From the NCBI GenBank assembly GCA_963736235.1, contig CAVTOR010000023.1:90226-154225 (forward strand): a DNA stretch of 64,000 nucleotides. Direction: 5' to 3'. Below, piece after piece: positions 27,909 to 38,300 of this stretch. Source of the stretch: CAVORB01 sp963736235. Its GTDB lineage: Bacteria > Pseudomonadota > Gammaproteobacteria > Chromatiales > Chromatiaceae. The first letter of the stretch is position 1; every line of letters begins with the position of its first letter. The position numbers and the translations under genes were made by a program. Below the pieces are notes generated by a model. That model did not search any database. It was not told the origin of the DNA and worked only from the letters and a program-made list of their open reading frames with translations.

Positions 27909-29485
27909 GGCCCCGAGGCCACCTCGCGCTGGTGCTCCATGCGCACCTGCCCTTCGTCCGCCACCCCGAGCACGCTCACTTCCTGGAAGAGCACTGGCTG
28001 TTCGAGGCCATCACCGATTGCTACTTGCCGTTACTCTCCGTGCTCCGGGACGCGGCGAACCGTGGGTCGCGCTTCCGGCTCTCCCTCTCGCTCTCACCAA
28101 CCCTGTTGTCCATGGTGACGGATCCGCTCCTCAAGCTGAGGTATCTCGAATATCTCGATCGCCTGGAGAGGCTTTGCGTCCGCGAGGCGGACCGTCTGCG
28201 AGGCGACGCCGTCCGTCGCTCATTGGCCCGTTGCTATCACCGGCGCCTGGTCGGGTTGCGCGCCTTCTACCTGGATGAGCTTAGAGGCGACCTGATCGCC
28301 GCCTGGTCCGGGCTGGAGCGCGCTGGGACGGTCGAGCTGATGACGACGGCCGCGACCCACGGCTATCTGCCCCTGCTGCGCGACGTACCGACAGCGGTAA
28401 ACGCCCAACTGCGTGTTGCCGCCGACCATTTCGCAAGCACATTCGGTCATGCGCCCGGCGGCATCTGGCTGCCGGAGTGCGGTTACTATCCGGGCCTGGA
28501 GCAGGCGGTGGAGGGCGCGGGGTTCCGCTGGTTCCTGCTCGATGCCCACGGGCTGCAGCAGGCGCGTCCGAGCCCGCCGCAGGGCGTCTACGCCCCGGTA
28601 ACCTCGGAGGGGATTTCGGTCTTCGGGCGCGACCCGCTATCGGTTGGCGAGGTTTGGAGCCGCGATCGCGGTTTCCCCGGACACCCGCTCTATCGCGAGT
28701 ACCACAGGGACCTCGGTCTGGGGGATGGCGGCAGCGGACTGCGGGGTTTCCTGCCCCCGGGGGTGGAGAAGGCGCCGACCGGAATCAAGTATTACCGCGT
28801 CACCGGCAATACGGAGTACAAGGCGCTGTACGAGCCCGCCGCCGCACTGCGTCAAGCGCAGCGCGACGCCGGGGGGTTCCTGAAGGCGCGCCGCCGTTTC
28901 CTCGCCAGTCTCGCCGGGTGCCCGCATCCGCCGGTGATGGTCGCGGCGTTCGATGCGGAACTCTTCGGGCACTGGTGGTTCGAGGGGCCGACCTTCCTCG
29001 AAGCGATGATCCGGAGACTGGACGCGGGCGAGGGACCAGATCCGGTAACGCTGGGAGAATATTTGGCTCTCCACGGCACGGCGGCGGTAGCGCAGCCCGC
29101 GACCTCGAGCTGGGGAGAGGGGGGCTATAATGAGGCCTGGCTGCGCCCGGAAACGGGATGGGTTTACCTGCAGCTGCAACAGGCCGGCGCCGAGCTGCGG
29201 GGGTTGGTGCGTCAGCACTGGGGCCGCACGGGAGACGAACACGCCGGGCGGGTGCTGCGCCAGGCCGCCCGCTCCTTGCTGCTGGCCCAGAGCTCGGACT
29301 GGACCTTTCACCTCGGGCGGGGAGGCGGAACGGACTACGCGCGGACGCGCCTGCGGGACCAACTCGCGCGTGTGCGTTTTCTCACCCAAGCGCTGCGGGC
29401 CGGCGAGGTGTGCGAGCGGCGGCTCGGCGTGCTCGAACGGATGGACAACCTGTTCCCGGAGCTCGATCTCGCCCATTTCTCCTGA
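27905..29485 (+). CDS. GH57 1,4-alpha-glucan branching enzyme
   Basis: A 526-residue GH57 enzyme with the DUF1957-type C-terminal domain found in GH57 branching enzymes. The start region is LALVLHAHLPFVRHPE, the nucleophile Glu lies in GGIWLPECGYYPGLE near residue 196, and the acid Asp in VAAFDAELFGHWWFEG near 355. The C-terminal helical part contains WVYLQLQQAGAELRGLV. It starts at GTG 27905 within the stop of the DUF4912-like gene (GTGA). It would form alpha-1,6 branches that GlgX later removes, taking the place of GH13 GlgB, which is not seen in the window. Confidence 0.9.
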   Translation: MRPRGHLALVLHAHLPFVRHPEHAHFLEEHWLFEAITDCYLPLLSVLRDAANRGSRFRLSLSLSPTLLSMVTDPLLKLRYLEYLDRLERLCVREADRLRGDAVRRSLARCYHRRLVGLRAFYLDELRGDLIAAWSGLERAGTVELMTTAATHGYLPLLRDVPTAVNAQLRVAADHFASTFGHAPGGIWLPECGYYPGLEQAVEGAGFRWFLLDAHGLQQARPSPPQGVYAPVTSEGISVFGRDPLSVGEVWSRDRGFPGHPLYREYHRDLGLGDGGSGLRGFLPPGVEKAPTGIKYYRVTGNTEYKALYEPAAALRQAQRDAGGFLKARRRFLASLAGCPHPPVMVAAFDAELFGHWWFEGPTFLEAMIRRLDAGEGPDPVTLGEYLALHGTAAVAQPATSSWGEGGYNEAWLRPETGWVYLQLQQAGAELRGLVRQHWGRTGDEHAGRVLRQAARSLLLAQSSDWTFHLGRGGGTDYARTRLRDQLARVRFLTQALRAGEVCERRLGVLERMDNLFPELDLAHFS

Positions 29486-29538
29486 TGGGACGAGGGAACC
29501 GCCCCACCCTTGATTTCAGGTTGTCGAGGAAGGCTCTC

Positions 29539-31005
29539 ATGTACATCGCAATCGTCGCTGCCGAGTGCGCACCCGCGGCCAAGGCCGGCGGCCTAGGGGA
29601 TTTCGTCCAGGGGCTGGCGCGGGAACTCGCCGCGCGCGGTCACGAGCTGGAGGTCTTTCTACCCAGGTACGACTGCCTGCGCTTCGAGAGCATCGCGGAT
29701 CTGCATAAGGTCTACGAAGGGTTACAGGTGCCCTTCTACGGCGATTGGATTCGCTGCGATGTCGAGTGCGGCTGGAGCGGAGGCACCAGGTGCCTGTTCG
29801 TCGATCCGCAGTCGCCGGAGGGCTTCTTCCGCCGGGGTGTCATCTACGGGGAGCCGGACGACGCGGACCGCTTCGCCTTCTTCTCGCGAGCCGTCCTCGA
29901 GGTGATGCACCGCTCGGGGAGGCACCCGGATATCATCCATTGCAACGACTGGCACACCGGATTGCTTCCGGTCCTGCTCTACGACGTCTATGCCGGGCTG
30001 GGGATGACGCATCCGAGGGTATGCTTCACCCTGCACAACCTGGGTTATCAGGGCCGATCGGGGGAGTTCGTCTGCCATCAGGTCGGGCTCGATCCGCAGC
30101 GGGTCATGACTTCGGACCGTTTGCTCGACCCCGAGAAACCGCGTACCGCGAACCTGCTCAAGGGCGGCATCGTCTACGCCAACCATGTCACGACCGTCTC
30201 GCCGCGCTATGCCTGGGAGATCCGGTTCACCGATCAGGGAATGGGGCTGCAGGAGACGCTGCGCATCCATGGCGAAAAATTGACCGGCATCCTCAACGGC
30301 ATCGACGGCGCGACCTGGGATCCCCGAAGCGACGGCTACATTGCGCGTCATTTCGGGCCGGACAGCCTGCCCGAGAAGGCGGTGAACAAGTCCGAACTCA
30401 GAAACAGGTTCGGGCTCGAACAGGCGCACAAACCTCTGGTGTCCGTGATCAGCCGCCTCGACCAGCAGAAGGGAGTGGAGTTGATCGCGCATGCCGTTCG
30501 CCACTCACTATCCCGCGGGTGCCAGGTGGTACTGCTCGGCAGCGCGCAGGAACCGGCGATCGCGGCGCGATTCCTGGCCCTCAAGGGTGAGCTGCGCGGA
30601 AACCCCGACTGCCACCTGGAGCTCGGGTACGACGAGAGGCTCGCTCACCAGATCTACGCCGCCGCAGACATCATCGTGATCCCGAGTCTCTACGAACCCT
30701 GCGGTCTGACCCAGATGATCGCGATGAAGTACGCAGTGGTGCCGGTGGCGCGCCGGGTCGGCGGTCTGGCCGATACGGTGTTCGATGCGAATCTTGGCGA
30801 CCAGCCCTTTGAGCAGCGCAACGGCTACCTGTTCGATGATCCAACACCCCAAGGGCTCGAGTCCGCGCTGGATCGGGCCATCGGTCTCTGGTTCGAGTAC
30901 CCGCAGTACTTCCGTCAGCTACGCCTGAACGGCATGACGACGGACCATTCCTGGCGGAATCCAGCGCAGAAATACGTGGAAATCTACGAGCAGATCCTCG
31001 CTTGA
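29539..31005 (+). CDS. glgA: Glycogen synthase
   Basis: A 488-residue GT5 enzyme that elongates alpha-1,4-glucan from ADP- (or UDP-) glucose. The glucosyl-donor motif KAGGLGD lies at about residues 15-21, followed by HCNDWHTGLLP near 140 and the C-terminal EPCGLTQ near 392-398 with the catalytic Glu. Length is normal (about 480). The ATG at 29539 has a GAGGAAGG about seven bases upstream; longer upstream frames overlap the branching enzyme. It closes the operon and is convergent with hspQ. glgC and glgP are not in the window. Confidence 0.95.
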   Translation: MYIAIVAAECAPAAKAGGLGDFVQGLARELAARGHELEVFLPRYDCLRFESIADLHKVYEGLQVPFYGDWIRCDVECGWSGGTRCLFVDPQSPEGFFRRGVIYGEPDDADRFAFFSRAVLEVMHRSGRHPDIIHCNDWHTGLLPVLLYDVYAGLGMTHPRVCFTLHNLGYQGRSGEFVCHQVGLDPQRVMTSDRLLDPEKPRTANLLKGGIVYANHVTTVSPRYAWEIRFTDQGMGLQETLRIHGEKLTGILNGIDGATWDPRSDGYIARHFGPDSLPEKAVNKSELRNRFGLEQAHKPLVSVISRLDQQKGVELIAHAVRHSLSRGCQVVLLGSAQEPAIAARFLALKGELRGNPDCHLELGYDERLAHQIYAAADIIVIPSLYEPCGLTQMIAMKYAVVPVARRVGGLADTVFDANLGDQPFEQRNGYLFDDPTPQGLESALDRAIGLWFEYPQYFRQLRLNGMTTDHSWRNPAQKYVEIYEQILA

Positions 31006-31018
31006 CCGGCTTCGGCCC

Positions 31019-31336
31019 TCAGTTGCGGCGTGTAAGGGGAAGGTACCCGTCCGTGCCGAGCCCCGAGAAGTAGTCATCGATGAGAGGGTGACGGACGGGC
31101 GCCCGGGACAGGTCAGGCTCCAGGTTGCGTTCGGCGACGTAGGTCTCATGCTCGGCGCCGTCCACCAGCACCCGGTACCAGGGCTTATCCCTTGGCGGCC
31201 TCGAACGAGCCACGCGTCTGTACCAGAGATCGCCTCCCTGGAAGACGGCGTCCACATCCACGATCACCCCGCGGTAATCGAATAGCCGATGGTGCACCAA
31301 CTGTCCAACGTGAAACTTGGCCTCGGCAGTCGTCAT
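31019..31336 (-). CDS. hspQ: Heat-shock protein HspQ (YccV)
   Basis: A 105-residue small protein whose N-terminal KFHVGQLVHHRLFDYRGVIVDVDAVF and WYRVLVDG...ETYVAERNLEPD are the HspQ signature. In E. coli HspQ promotes degradation of DnaA variants and adapts substrates for Lon. It is expected to be stress-induced, but no heat-shock promoter was identified upstream. It is convergent with glgA with only 13 bp between the stops. Confidence 0.9.
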   Translation of the reverse strand: MTTAEAKFHVGQLVHHRLFDYRGVIVDVDAVFQGGDLWYRRVARSRPPRDKPWYRVLVDGAEHETYVAERNLEPDLSRAPVRHPLIDDYFSGLGTDGYLPLTRRN

Positions 31337-31477
31337 CTGTTGCCCGGAGCATCTGTACTGGAGATCGCGGAGCGCGTCGAGGGGGGCTGCGGCCTGACCG
31401 CCCCAATCTCGCGTCCAGCATCCGCGCGCGATGCGGGAGCGCTGCCGGCGTTGGAAAGTACCTGGCGCGACAAGGCG

Positions 31478-31783
31478 TCAGGGTTTATCAGGGTGACGGG
31501 CGGCTGGGGCATGGCGTGGTCCATTCCGAGGGATGGGCATGCCGAGGCGCACGGCAGGAACATCGGAGGCATCGTCGACGGCCATCTCCCCCGGGATACT
31601 CATGACGCGCTCGACCAGGCGCTCCCGGCTGGCCGGCTCGATCGCCGCCATGCCCAGGAGCAGGGTAACCCCCAACGCGAGCAAGACCAGCACCCACATC
31701 GGCGCGCCGCGCGAACGCCGCTCCAGGAAAAGGGGACGCTCGCGCCAGCGGCGCTCCAGCAGTTCGAACTCGTCCTTCGGCAT
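31478..31783 (-). CDS. Putative single-span membrane protein, unknown function
   Basis: A 101-residue frame with a basic N-terminus (RRWRERPLFLERRSRGAP) followed by one strong hydrophobic helix (MWVLVLLALGVTLLLGMAAI, about residues 29-48) and a soluble, proline-rich tail. It would be an inner-membrane protein, with the positive N-terminus probably cytoplasmic. No family was recognised, and no clear ribosome-binding site precedes the ATG. It is upstream of hspQ on the same strand, 141 bp away. The membrane segment argues for a real gene, but only moderately. Confidence 0.45.
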   Translation of the reverse strand: MPKDEFELLERRWRERPLFLERRSRGAPMWVLVLLALGVTLLLGMAAIEPASRERLVERVMSIPGEMAVDDASDVPAVRLGMPIPRNGPRHAPAARHPDKP

Positions 31784-32076
31784 GGGTGGTTTGGGTCCCT
31801 CGCTCGCGGGCGCGAAAATAGTCCTTCGGCGTCAATGGGCGCCGGCTTATACGGGGAAAGTCTAGTTAAGCAAGGAGCTTAGCGCAAAAAGAATCGAAAG
31901 CGTTCCACCTCCCCTTTGGCGGACCGAGCCTCGGACTCGCGTATTGAGCCCGTGCCGGTGTTGAATAGAGGGCGTCGTCACGCAGTGTAGAGGGTCTCCT
32001 CCGCTGTTGGGGCACGAGGGAACGGAATGAGGCCCATGCCGGGCGTTCGACGTTCGCAAAACAGGAATCTCACGAG

Positions 32077-35000
32077 ATGCTTCAGCTCCACTCCAGCAAT
32101 CGGTTGGAATGCCTGTTCGACCGTTTCTCGGAGGTAACGGCGACCCCGCTCGCGGATCCATTGACGCCGGAGACCGTGGTGGTGCAGAACCAGGGCATGG
32201 CCCGATGGATTGCCCAGCAGGCCGCTCAGCGCGACGGGATTGCGGCCAACCTGGCGTTCCCCTTGCCCGCCAGCTTCTTCTGGGAGGTGATGTCGGCCTG
32301 GTTTCCGGGCTTGCCGCGAGACAGTGTCTTCGACCGGGAACCCATGATCTGGCGCATCATGGCGGAGTTGCCTCGACACCTAAAAGCGCCCGTGTTCGCG
32401 GAGCTCGCGAGCTACCTGAGCGACGAGCCGAGAGAGCTGAAGCGGCTCCAGCTCTGCACCCGCATCGCGGATCTGTTCGACCAATACCTGGTCTACCGCC
32501 CCGACTGGTTGCTGGCGTGGGAGCGGGGCGAAGAGGCCCATTGGCAGGCCGTGCTGTGGCGATCGCTAGCCACTGGGACCGCCGCCGAGCACCGCGCCAC
32601 GATGCTGGCGCGGCTGCGGGACGCTATCGCCTCTGGTCTCGCGCCTACGCGCCCGTTGCCGGAGCGGGTCTCTCTGTTCGGCCTCACGGCGCTGGCGCCC
32701 GCCTATCTGGAGATGCTCTCGGGTCTCTCCGGACACACGGCCGTGCACCTATTCCTGCTCAACCCGTCGCGGGAGTATTGGGCCGACCTGGTCTCCGAGC
32801 GCCACCGAGCGCGCCGTCAAGGGCTTGCCCACCGTTCCGGGGCGGCCGATACCAGCGCCTTGCTCGATGTCAGCAATCCCTTGCTCGCGTCAATGGGCCA
32901 CGCCGGGCAGGAGTTCCTGGACCTCCTGCTGGAGCTCGATCCCGCGGATGATGAGGCATTTGTCGCGCCAGCAGGGGAGTCATTGCTCGCACTGATTCAG
33001 TCGGACATCTTGGAGCTCAAAGATCGAAGGACCTGGCGGGAGGCGGACCGAACGCCAGTAGCGCCAGACGACCGGTCGGTGCAGATCCAGGTCTGTCATG
33101 GCCCGATGCGCGAGGTCCAGGTGCTCCACGATCATCTGCTGCGCATGTTCGACGAGATCGATGGGCTCGAGCCCCGCGATATCGTGGTCATGGCGCCGGA
33201 GATCGACCTCTATGCGCCATACGTCGATGCGGTGTTCGGGGCGGTTGCAGACGATCATCAGATTCCTTGGTCCATCTCGGACCGCCGCTTGCGTAGCGAA
33301 CGGCCGCTGACCGCCGCGTTCGCGAGCCTGTTGAAGCTGCCGACGAGCCGGCTCGAGGCCTCGAAGGTCATGGCCCTGTTGGAGGTCCCGGCCGTGCAGA
33401 GGTGTTTCAACTTGGAGCAGGCCGGGCTCGAGCGCTTGCGTACCTGGATCGCGGAGAGCGGGATTCGCTGGGGCTCCGACGCCGCCATGCGCGAGGGGCT
33501 TGGCCTGCCGCCAGAAGAGGCCAACACCTGGGCCTTCGGGCTGAAGCGGCTGTTTCTCGGTTACGCCCTGCCGACGGAGCAGGCGCTGTTCGCGGATGCG
33601 GCCCCCTACCCGGATGTTGAGGGGAGCGGTGCGGTGCACCTGGGCACCCTGCAGGAGCTGTTGCGGCGCCTGGAGGCCTGGCGCGACGAGCTCGCCCGGC
33701 CGGTACCGGCGGCGGACTGGCCGGGGAGGGGCAATCGCATCATCCGGGACTTTTTTGCCGCCGATGCGGACGAGGGCGCCGAGGTGCAGATGCTGCGCGA
33801 CGCCCTGCAGCGGTTGAGCCGCTACGCGGAGGAAGCCGGGCTGCCGGAGCCCCTTTCGGTGGAGGTGGTGTCCGCCTGGTTGGAGGGAATCCTCGACGCG
33901 CCCGGCAGCCCGAACCGCTTTCTCAGCGGGCGCGTCACCTGCTGCAACATGGTGCCCATGCGCAGCATTCCGTTCAGGGTGGTCTGCCTGCTGGGGCTCA
34001 ACGACATCGACTTTCCCCGCAACCAGCGGCCACTGGGGTTCGACCTCATGGCGCAGGAGCCGAGGCGCGGCGATCGCTCCCGCCGCAGGGACGACCGCTA
34101 CCTGTTCCTGGAGGCCCTGCTGTCCGCCAGGGAGCGTTTCTATATCAGCTATGTCGGGCGCGACGTCCGCGACAACAGCAGGAAAGGCCCCTCGGTCCTG
34201 GTCAGCGAGCTCACGGACTACATCGAGCGCTCCTTCCGTTGCGAGGGCGAGGAGGGTCTGCTGCAACGAATCACCGTCGAGCACCCGCTACAGCCCTTCA
34301 GTCCCCGTTATTTCGATCCCGCCGAGCCCCGGCTCTTCAGCTACCGTTCCGACTGGCTGGCGGCGGCGAGAGCGGATCGTGCCAACGAGCCACCCACCTT
34401 CGTCGATTCTGAGCTGGCGGAGCCAGAACCGGAATGGCGGGAGGTGGAGTTGGAGGAGTTGATCCGGTTCTTCACCAATCCGGCGGCCTTCTTCCTCAGA
34501 CAACGCCTTGGTGTGCGCCTGCCGGAAGACGCCGATGTCCTGGCAGACGTCGAGCCGTTCGAAATCGCCGGCCTCGAGAAGTACGGCGCACGCCAGACAT
34601 TGCTCGGTCTGGCCCTGACCGGGCATGACGCGGCGGATGCCCTTCCGATTCTGCGGGGCGAGGGCCGATTGCCCCACGGCGCCGTGGGGCAGCTCGCATT
34701 CGAGCAGCACGCGGCCGCGGCGGAGATCTTCGCGGCGCGCGTGCGTGCGCGCCTGCCCGAACCGGGGGAGCCGCTCGAAGTCGACCTGGCACTCGGCCCC
34801 AACCGCCTGCGCGGCTGGCTTCCGGGATCGTGGGAACGCGGACTCGTGACCTATCGCTTCGGCAAGCTCCGCGCCAAGGATCGGGTCTCCGCCTGGATCA
34901 AGCATCTCGCCCTGTGCGCCGCGTACCCGGAGCACGCCTGGGAGAGTGCACACTTGGCGGAGGACCTCACCCTGCAGATCGACCATGTACCCGCCGCGCG

Positions 35001-35301
35001 CTCCCTGCTCGAGGATCTATTGGAGGTCCGCTGGCAGGGCCTGCGCGCTCCCTTGTGCTTCTTCCCGGAAACGTCCTTGGCATTCGCCGAGGAGGAAGAG
35101 CTCTCGGGTAAGGTTTGGCAGCAGTGGGCGGGGGCCTATAACCCATTCTGCGAAAACCAGGACCCATACGTACGTATCACCTGGCGTGGCCGGGAGCCGC
35201 TGCCGAGCGCGGAATTCGCCGGCCTCGCGGTGCGCGTCTGGCGACCGCTCCTCGATCGCTCCAAGCTCGGCAAGGCGGCGGAGGATATATGCGCTGCGTG
35301 A
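32077..35301 (+). CDS. recC: Exodeoxyribonuclease V subunit gamma
   Basis: A 1074-residue RecC, slightly shorter than E. coli RecC (1122). It resembles an inactivated SF1 helicase and nuclease: it has LTPETVVVQNQGMARWIAQQ near the start, YRPDWLLAWERGE near 138, and a PD-(D/E)xK-like C-terminal region without an obvious active site. RecC recognises Chi and holds the strands for RecB and RecD. Gene order recC-recB-recD, with overlaps of 13 and 4 bases, indicates one translationally coupled operon. The ATG at 32077 has a weak ribosome-binding site. Confidence 0.94.
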   Translation: MLQLHSSNRLECLFDRFSEVTATPLADPLTPETVVVQNQGMARWIAQQAAQRDGIAANLAFPLPASFFWEVMSAWFPGLPRDSVFDREPMIWRIMAELPRHLKAPVFAELASYLSDEPRELKRLQLCTRIADLFDQYLVYRPDWLLAWERGEEAHWQAVLWRSLATGTAAEHRATMLARLRDAIASGLAPTRPLPERVSLFGLTALAPAYLEMLSGLSGHTAVHLFLLNPSREYWADLVSERHRARRQGLAHRSGAADTSALLDVSNPLLASMGHAGQEFLDLLLELDPADDEAFVAPAGESLLALIQSDILELKDRRTWREADRTPVAPDDRSVQIQVCHGPMREVQVLHDHLLRMFDEIDGLEPRDIVVMAPEIDLYAPYVDAVFGAVADDHQIPWSISDRRLRSERPLTAAFASLLKLPTSRLEASKVMALLEVPAVQRCFNLEQAGLERLRTWIAESGIRWGSDAAMREGLGLPPEEANTWAFGLKRLFLGYALPTEQALFADAAPYPDVEGSGAVHLGTLQELLRRLEAWRDELARPVPAADWPGRGNRIIRDFFAADADEGAEVQMLRDALQRLSRYAEEAGLPEPLSVEVVSAWLEGILDAPGSPNRFLSGRVTCCNMVPMRSIPFRVVCLLGLNDIDFPRNQRPLGFDLMAQEPRRGDRSRRRDDRYLFLEALLSARERFYISYVGRDVRDNSRKGPSVLVSELTDYIERSFRCEGEEGLLQRITVEHPLQPFSPRYFDPAEPRLFSYRSDWLAAARADRANEPPTFVDSELAEPEPEWREVELEELIRFFTNPAAFFLRQRLGVRLPEDADVLADVEPFEIAGLEKYGARQTLLGLALTGHDAADALPILRGEGRLPHGAVGQLAFEQHAAAAEIFAARVRARLPEPGEPLEVDLALGPNRLRGWLPGSWERGLVTYRFGKLRAKDRVSAWIKHLALCAAYPEHAWESAHLAEDLTLQIDHVPAARSLLEDLLEVRWQGLRAPLCFFPETSLAFAEEEELSGKVWQQWAGAYNPFCENQDPYVRITWRGREPLPSAEFAGLAVRVWRPLLDRSKLGKAAEDICAA

Positions 35302-38300
35302 ATTCCCTAGACCCGCTGACCCTGCCGTTGCGCGGACTGCAGCTGATCGAGGCTAGCGCCGGGACGGGCAAGACCTACACCATCGCGACCCTGTATCTGC
35401 GTTTGCTGCTCAGCGGTTTGGCGATCGATGGGCTTTTGGTGGTGACCTATACCAACGCAGCCGTCGAGGAGCTGCGCGAGCGCATCCGTCGCCGCGTGGT
35501 GGAGGCCCTGGCCTCGCTGGAATCGGGCGCGACGGGGGAAGGGCAGGATCCGGTTCTCGGCGATCTGCTGCGTGGGCTGGAAGACGCGGCAGGCGCCCGG
35601 GTCCTTCTGGCCGAGGCGGTCACGCGTATGGACGAGGCCGCGATCTATACCATTCATGGCTTCTGCCAACGCGCGCTGCAGGAGCATGCATTCGAGAGCG
35701 GCGCGCCCTTCGAGTCGGAGTTCCTGACGGAGGAGGAGACCCTGCGGCGTGAGATCGGCGCCGATTTCTGGCGACGCAGGGTTGCCGCCATGGATGCGGA
35801 GGGCGCGGCCTGGGTGTGCGCCCAGTGGTCCAATCCTTCGAGGTTGCTCGCCGAGATCTCCGATGGCCTCACCCGGGACGATCTGCGTCTGCTCCCGGAG
35901 GCGGCGGTCATCAGCCTCGAGGCGGCCGAGCAACGGCGCGCGATCCTGTTCGAGGAGATGCGTGCCCTGTGGGGGGGTGGGCGCTCGGAAGTAGTCGAGA
36001 TCCTGGCGTCCGGCGGGGCGCTCAACCGCCGCTCCTACAACAAGAGCATCGTGTCGCGTGCGGTGACGGCGATGGACGAGCTGATGGCGCGCAGTCAGGC
36101 GCCGGAGGAGCTGCCGAGAGACTGCGATCGCTTCACGCCCGCGCTGCTGACGGAGAAGACGATGCCAGATCGGAGCCCGCCGGCGCATCCCTTCTTCGAC
36201 CTGTGCGGCGAGCTGTCCGAGCTGGTAGAGACGCTGGCCGGTCTGCGAAGGGCCGCCTTCCTGACGGAGGCTAGAGCCTATGTTCGAACCGAGCTCGACC
36301 GCCGCAAGGCGGCCGCCTCCCAGCTCTTCTTCGATGACCTGCTGCGGCGGTTGGATGCCGCCTTGGGCGGCGCCGGCGGCGAGGTGCTGGCCCGCAAGCT
36401 GCGCGAACGCTATCCGGTCGCCCTGATCGACGAGTTCCAGGACACGGACCCGGTCGCAGTACTCGATCTTCCGCAGGCTCTACGCGGGCCATCCCGCATG
36501 CGGGCTGCTATCTCATCGGCGATCCCAAGCAGGCCATCTACGCCTTCCGCGGTGCGGACATCTTCACCTACATTCGTGCCCGACGGGATGCCGCGGCGGA
36601 GGGCGCCCAACATACCCTGGATACGAACTGGCGCTCGTCGAGTCGCCTGGTGTCGGCCGTCAACCGGCTGTTCGAGCGCTCCCCGGCACCCTTCATTTAC
36701 GACGCGGATATTCCGTTCATCCCGGTCAACCCCGGACCGCGGGCCGACGACGAGCCGCTTCGGATCCTCGGTGCCGAGCCGCCGCCACTGCACTTCTGGT
36801 TTCTGCCACTGACCGAGGAAAACGGCACCAAGAGCAGCCGGATCACGAAGGAGGCGGCCGTGGACACGGCGGCAGACGTCTGCGCCGGCCGGATCGCGGA
36901 TCTCTTGAACCTCGCGGACGAGGGTAAGGCCACGCTCGGAGACCGGAAGCTTGCCGCCAGGGACATCGCGGTGCTGGTGCGCACCCACCGGGAGGGCACC
37001 AGGATGCAGCTTGCCTTGCGTCAAGTCGGCGTGACGAGCGTCACGCTCAGCCAAGACAGCGTCTTCTTGACCGAGGAGGCAGGGGAGCTGTCCCAGGTCC
37101 TGGAGGCGCTGGCGGACGGCGCGGACGAGGCCCTGATCCGCGGCGCGGCGACTACGCGACTGCTCGGGGCTCCCCTGTCCGAGCTCGCGCTCCTGGCAAG
37201 CGACGAACGGCGATGGGACGATCTGGTCGAGCGATTCCAGGGTTATCGTGAGCGTTGGCGCGGCCGGGGCTTCATGAACGCCTTTCAAGCATTGCTGCAT
37301 GGGGAGCGGGTAGCCGCCCGCCTGTTGGCCTACCCGGACGGGGAGAGGCGCCTCACCAATCTGCTGCAGCTCGCGGAGCTGGCCCAGGTGGCCGAGCGGG
37401 AGCATCCGGGTCCGGACGGATTGCTGCGTTGGTTTGCCGATAGCCGCGCCGAGTCGCCGCAGGGAAACGAATCGGCACAGCTGCGCCTAGAAAGCGACGA
37501 GGCCCTGGTGCAGATCGTGACCATCCACAAGTGCAAGGGCCTCGAGTATCCCGTGGTCTTCGTGCCGTTTCCCTGGAGCAGCTTCGAGGGCAGAAAGGGG
37601 CCGGTGCTTTTCCATCACCCGGACGATCTCAGCGCCTGCCTGGATCTGGGCTCGGCGCACCAGGACCGGCACCGGGAGCTGGCGAGAAAGGAAGAGCTGG
37701 CGCAGCGCCTGCGTCTCCTCTACGTGGCCGTCACCCGGGCGAAGCGTCTCTGCTACCTGTGTTGGGGGCCGGTGAACCAGGCGGAGGGGTCGGCCCTGGC
37801 CTGGCTGCTGCATCCGGACCCCGGGCGCGAGGTGCCCGCGAGCGGCATGGCGACACTCGAACCCGAGGCAGTGCGCGCGGACCTGGAGTCCCTGGCGGAC
37901 GAAAGCCATGGCACGGTCGTGATCGAGGACCTGCCGCCTACGCCGGCGAGCCGCAGGCGCGCCCGGACGCGGGACCCGGCGGCCCTGTCCGCCCGCATGT
38001 CCCAACGGCAGATCCCTCGCGACTGGCGTATTGCCAGCTACTCCTGGCTCGCCGGGAGCGGGGCAGAGCCCGAGCGCCCAGATTACGATCAAGCGCAGAC
38101 CACCGAGTCCGGAGACGCGCAGTTCCCGGACGCCGGGCCCACGGACGGGATCTTCCTCTTTCCCCGCGGTATCGAGAGCGGGTACTTTTTTCACGCCCTG
38201 TTCGAGCAGCTCGATTTTCCGGCCGCAAAGGGAGAGGAACTCGGGAGCAGGATCGTTGCCTTGCTGGAGCAGTACGGCATCGACCCCACCTGGGGCCCGG

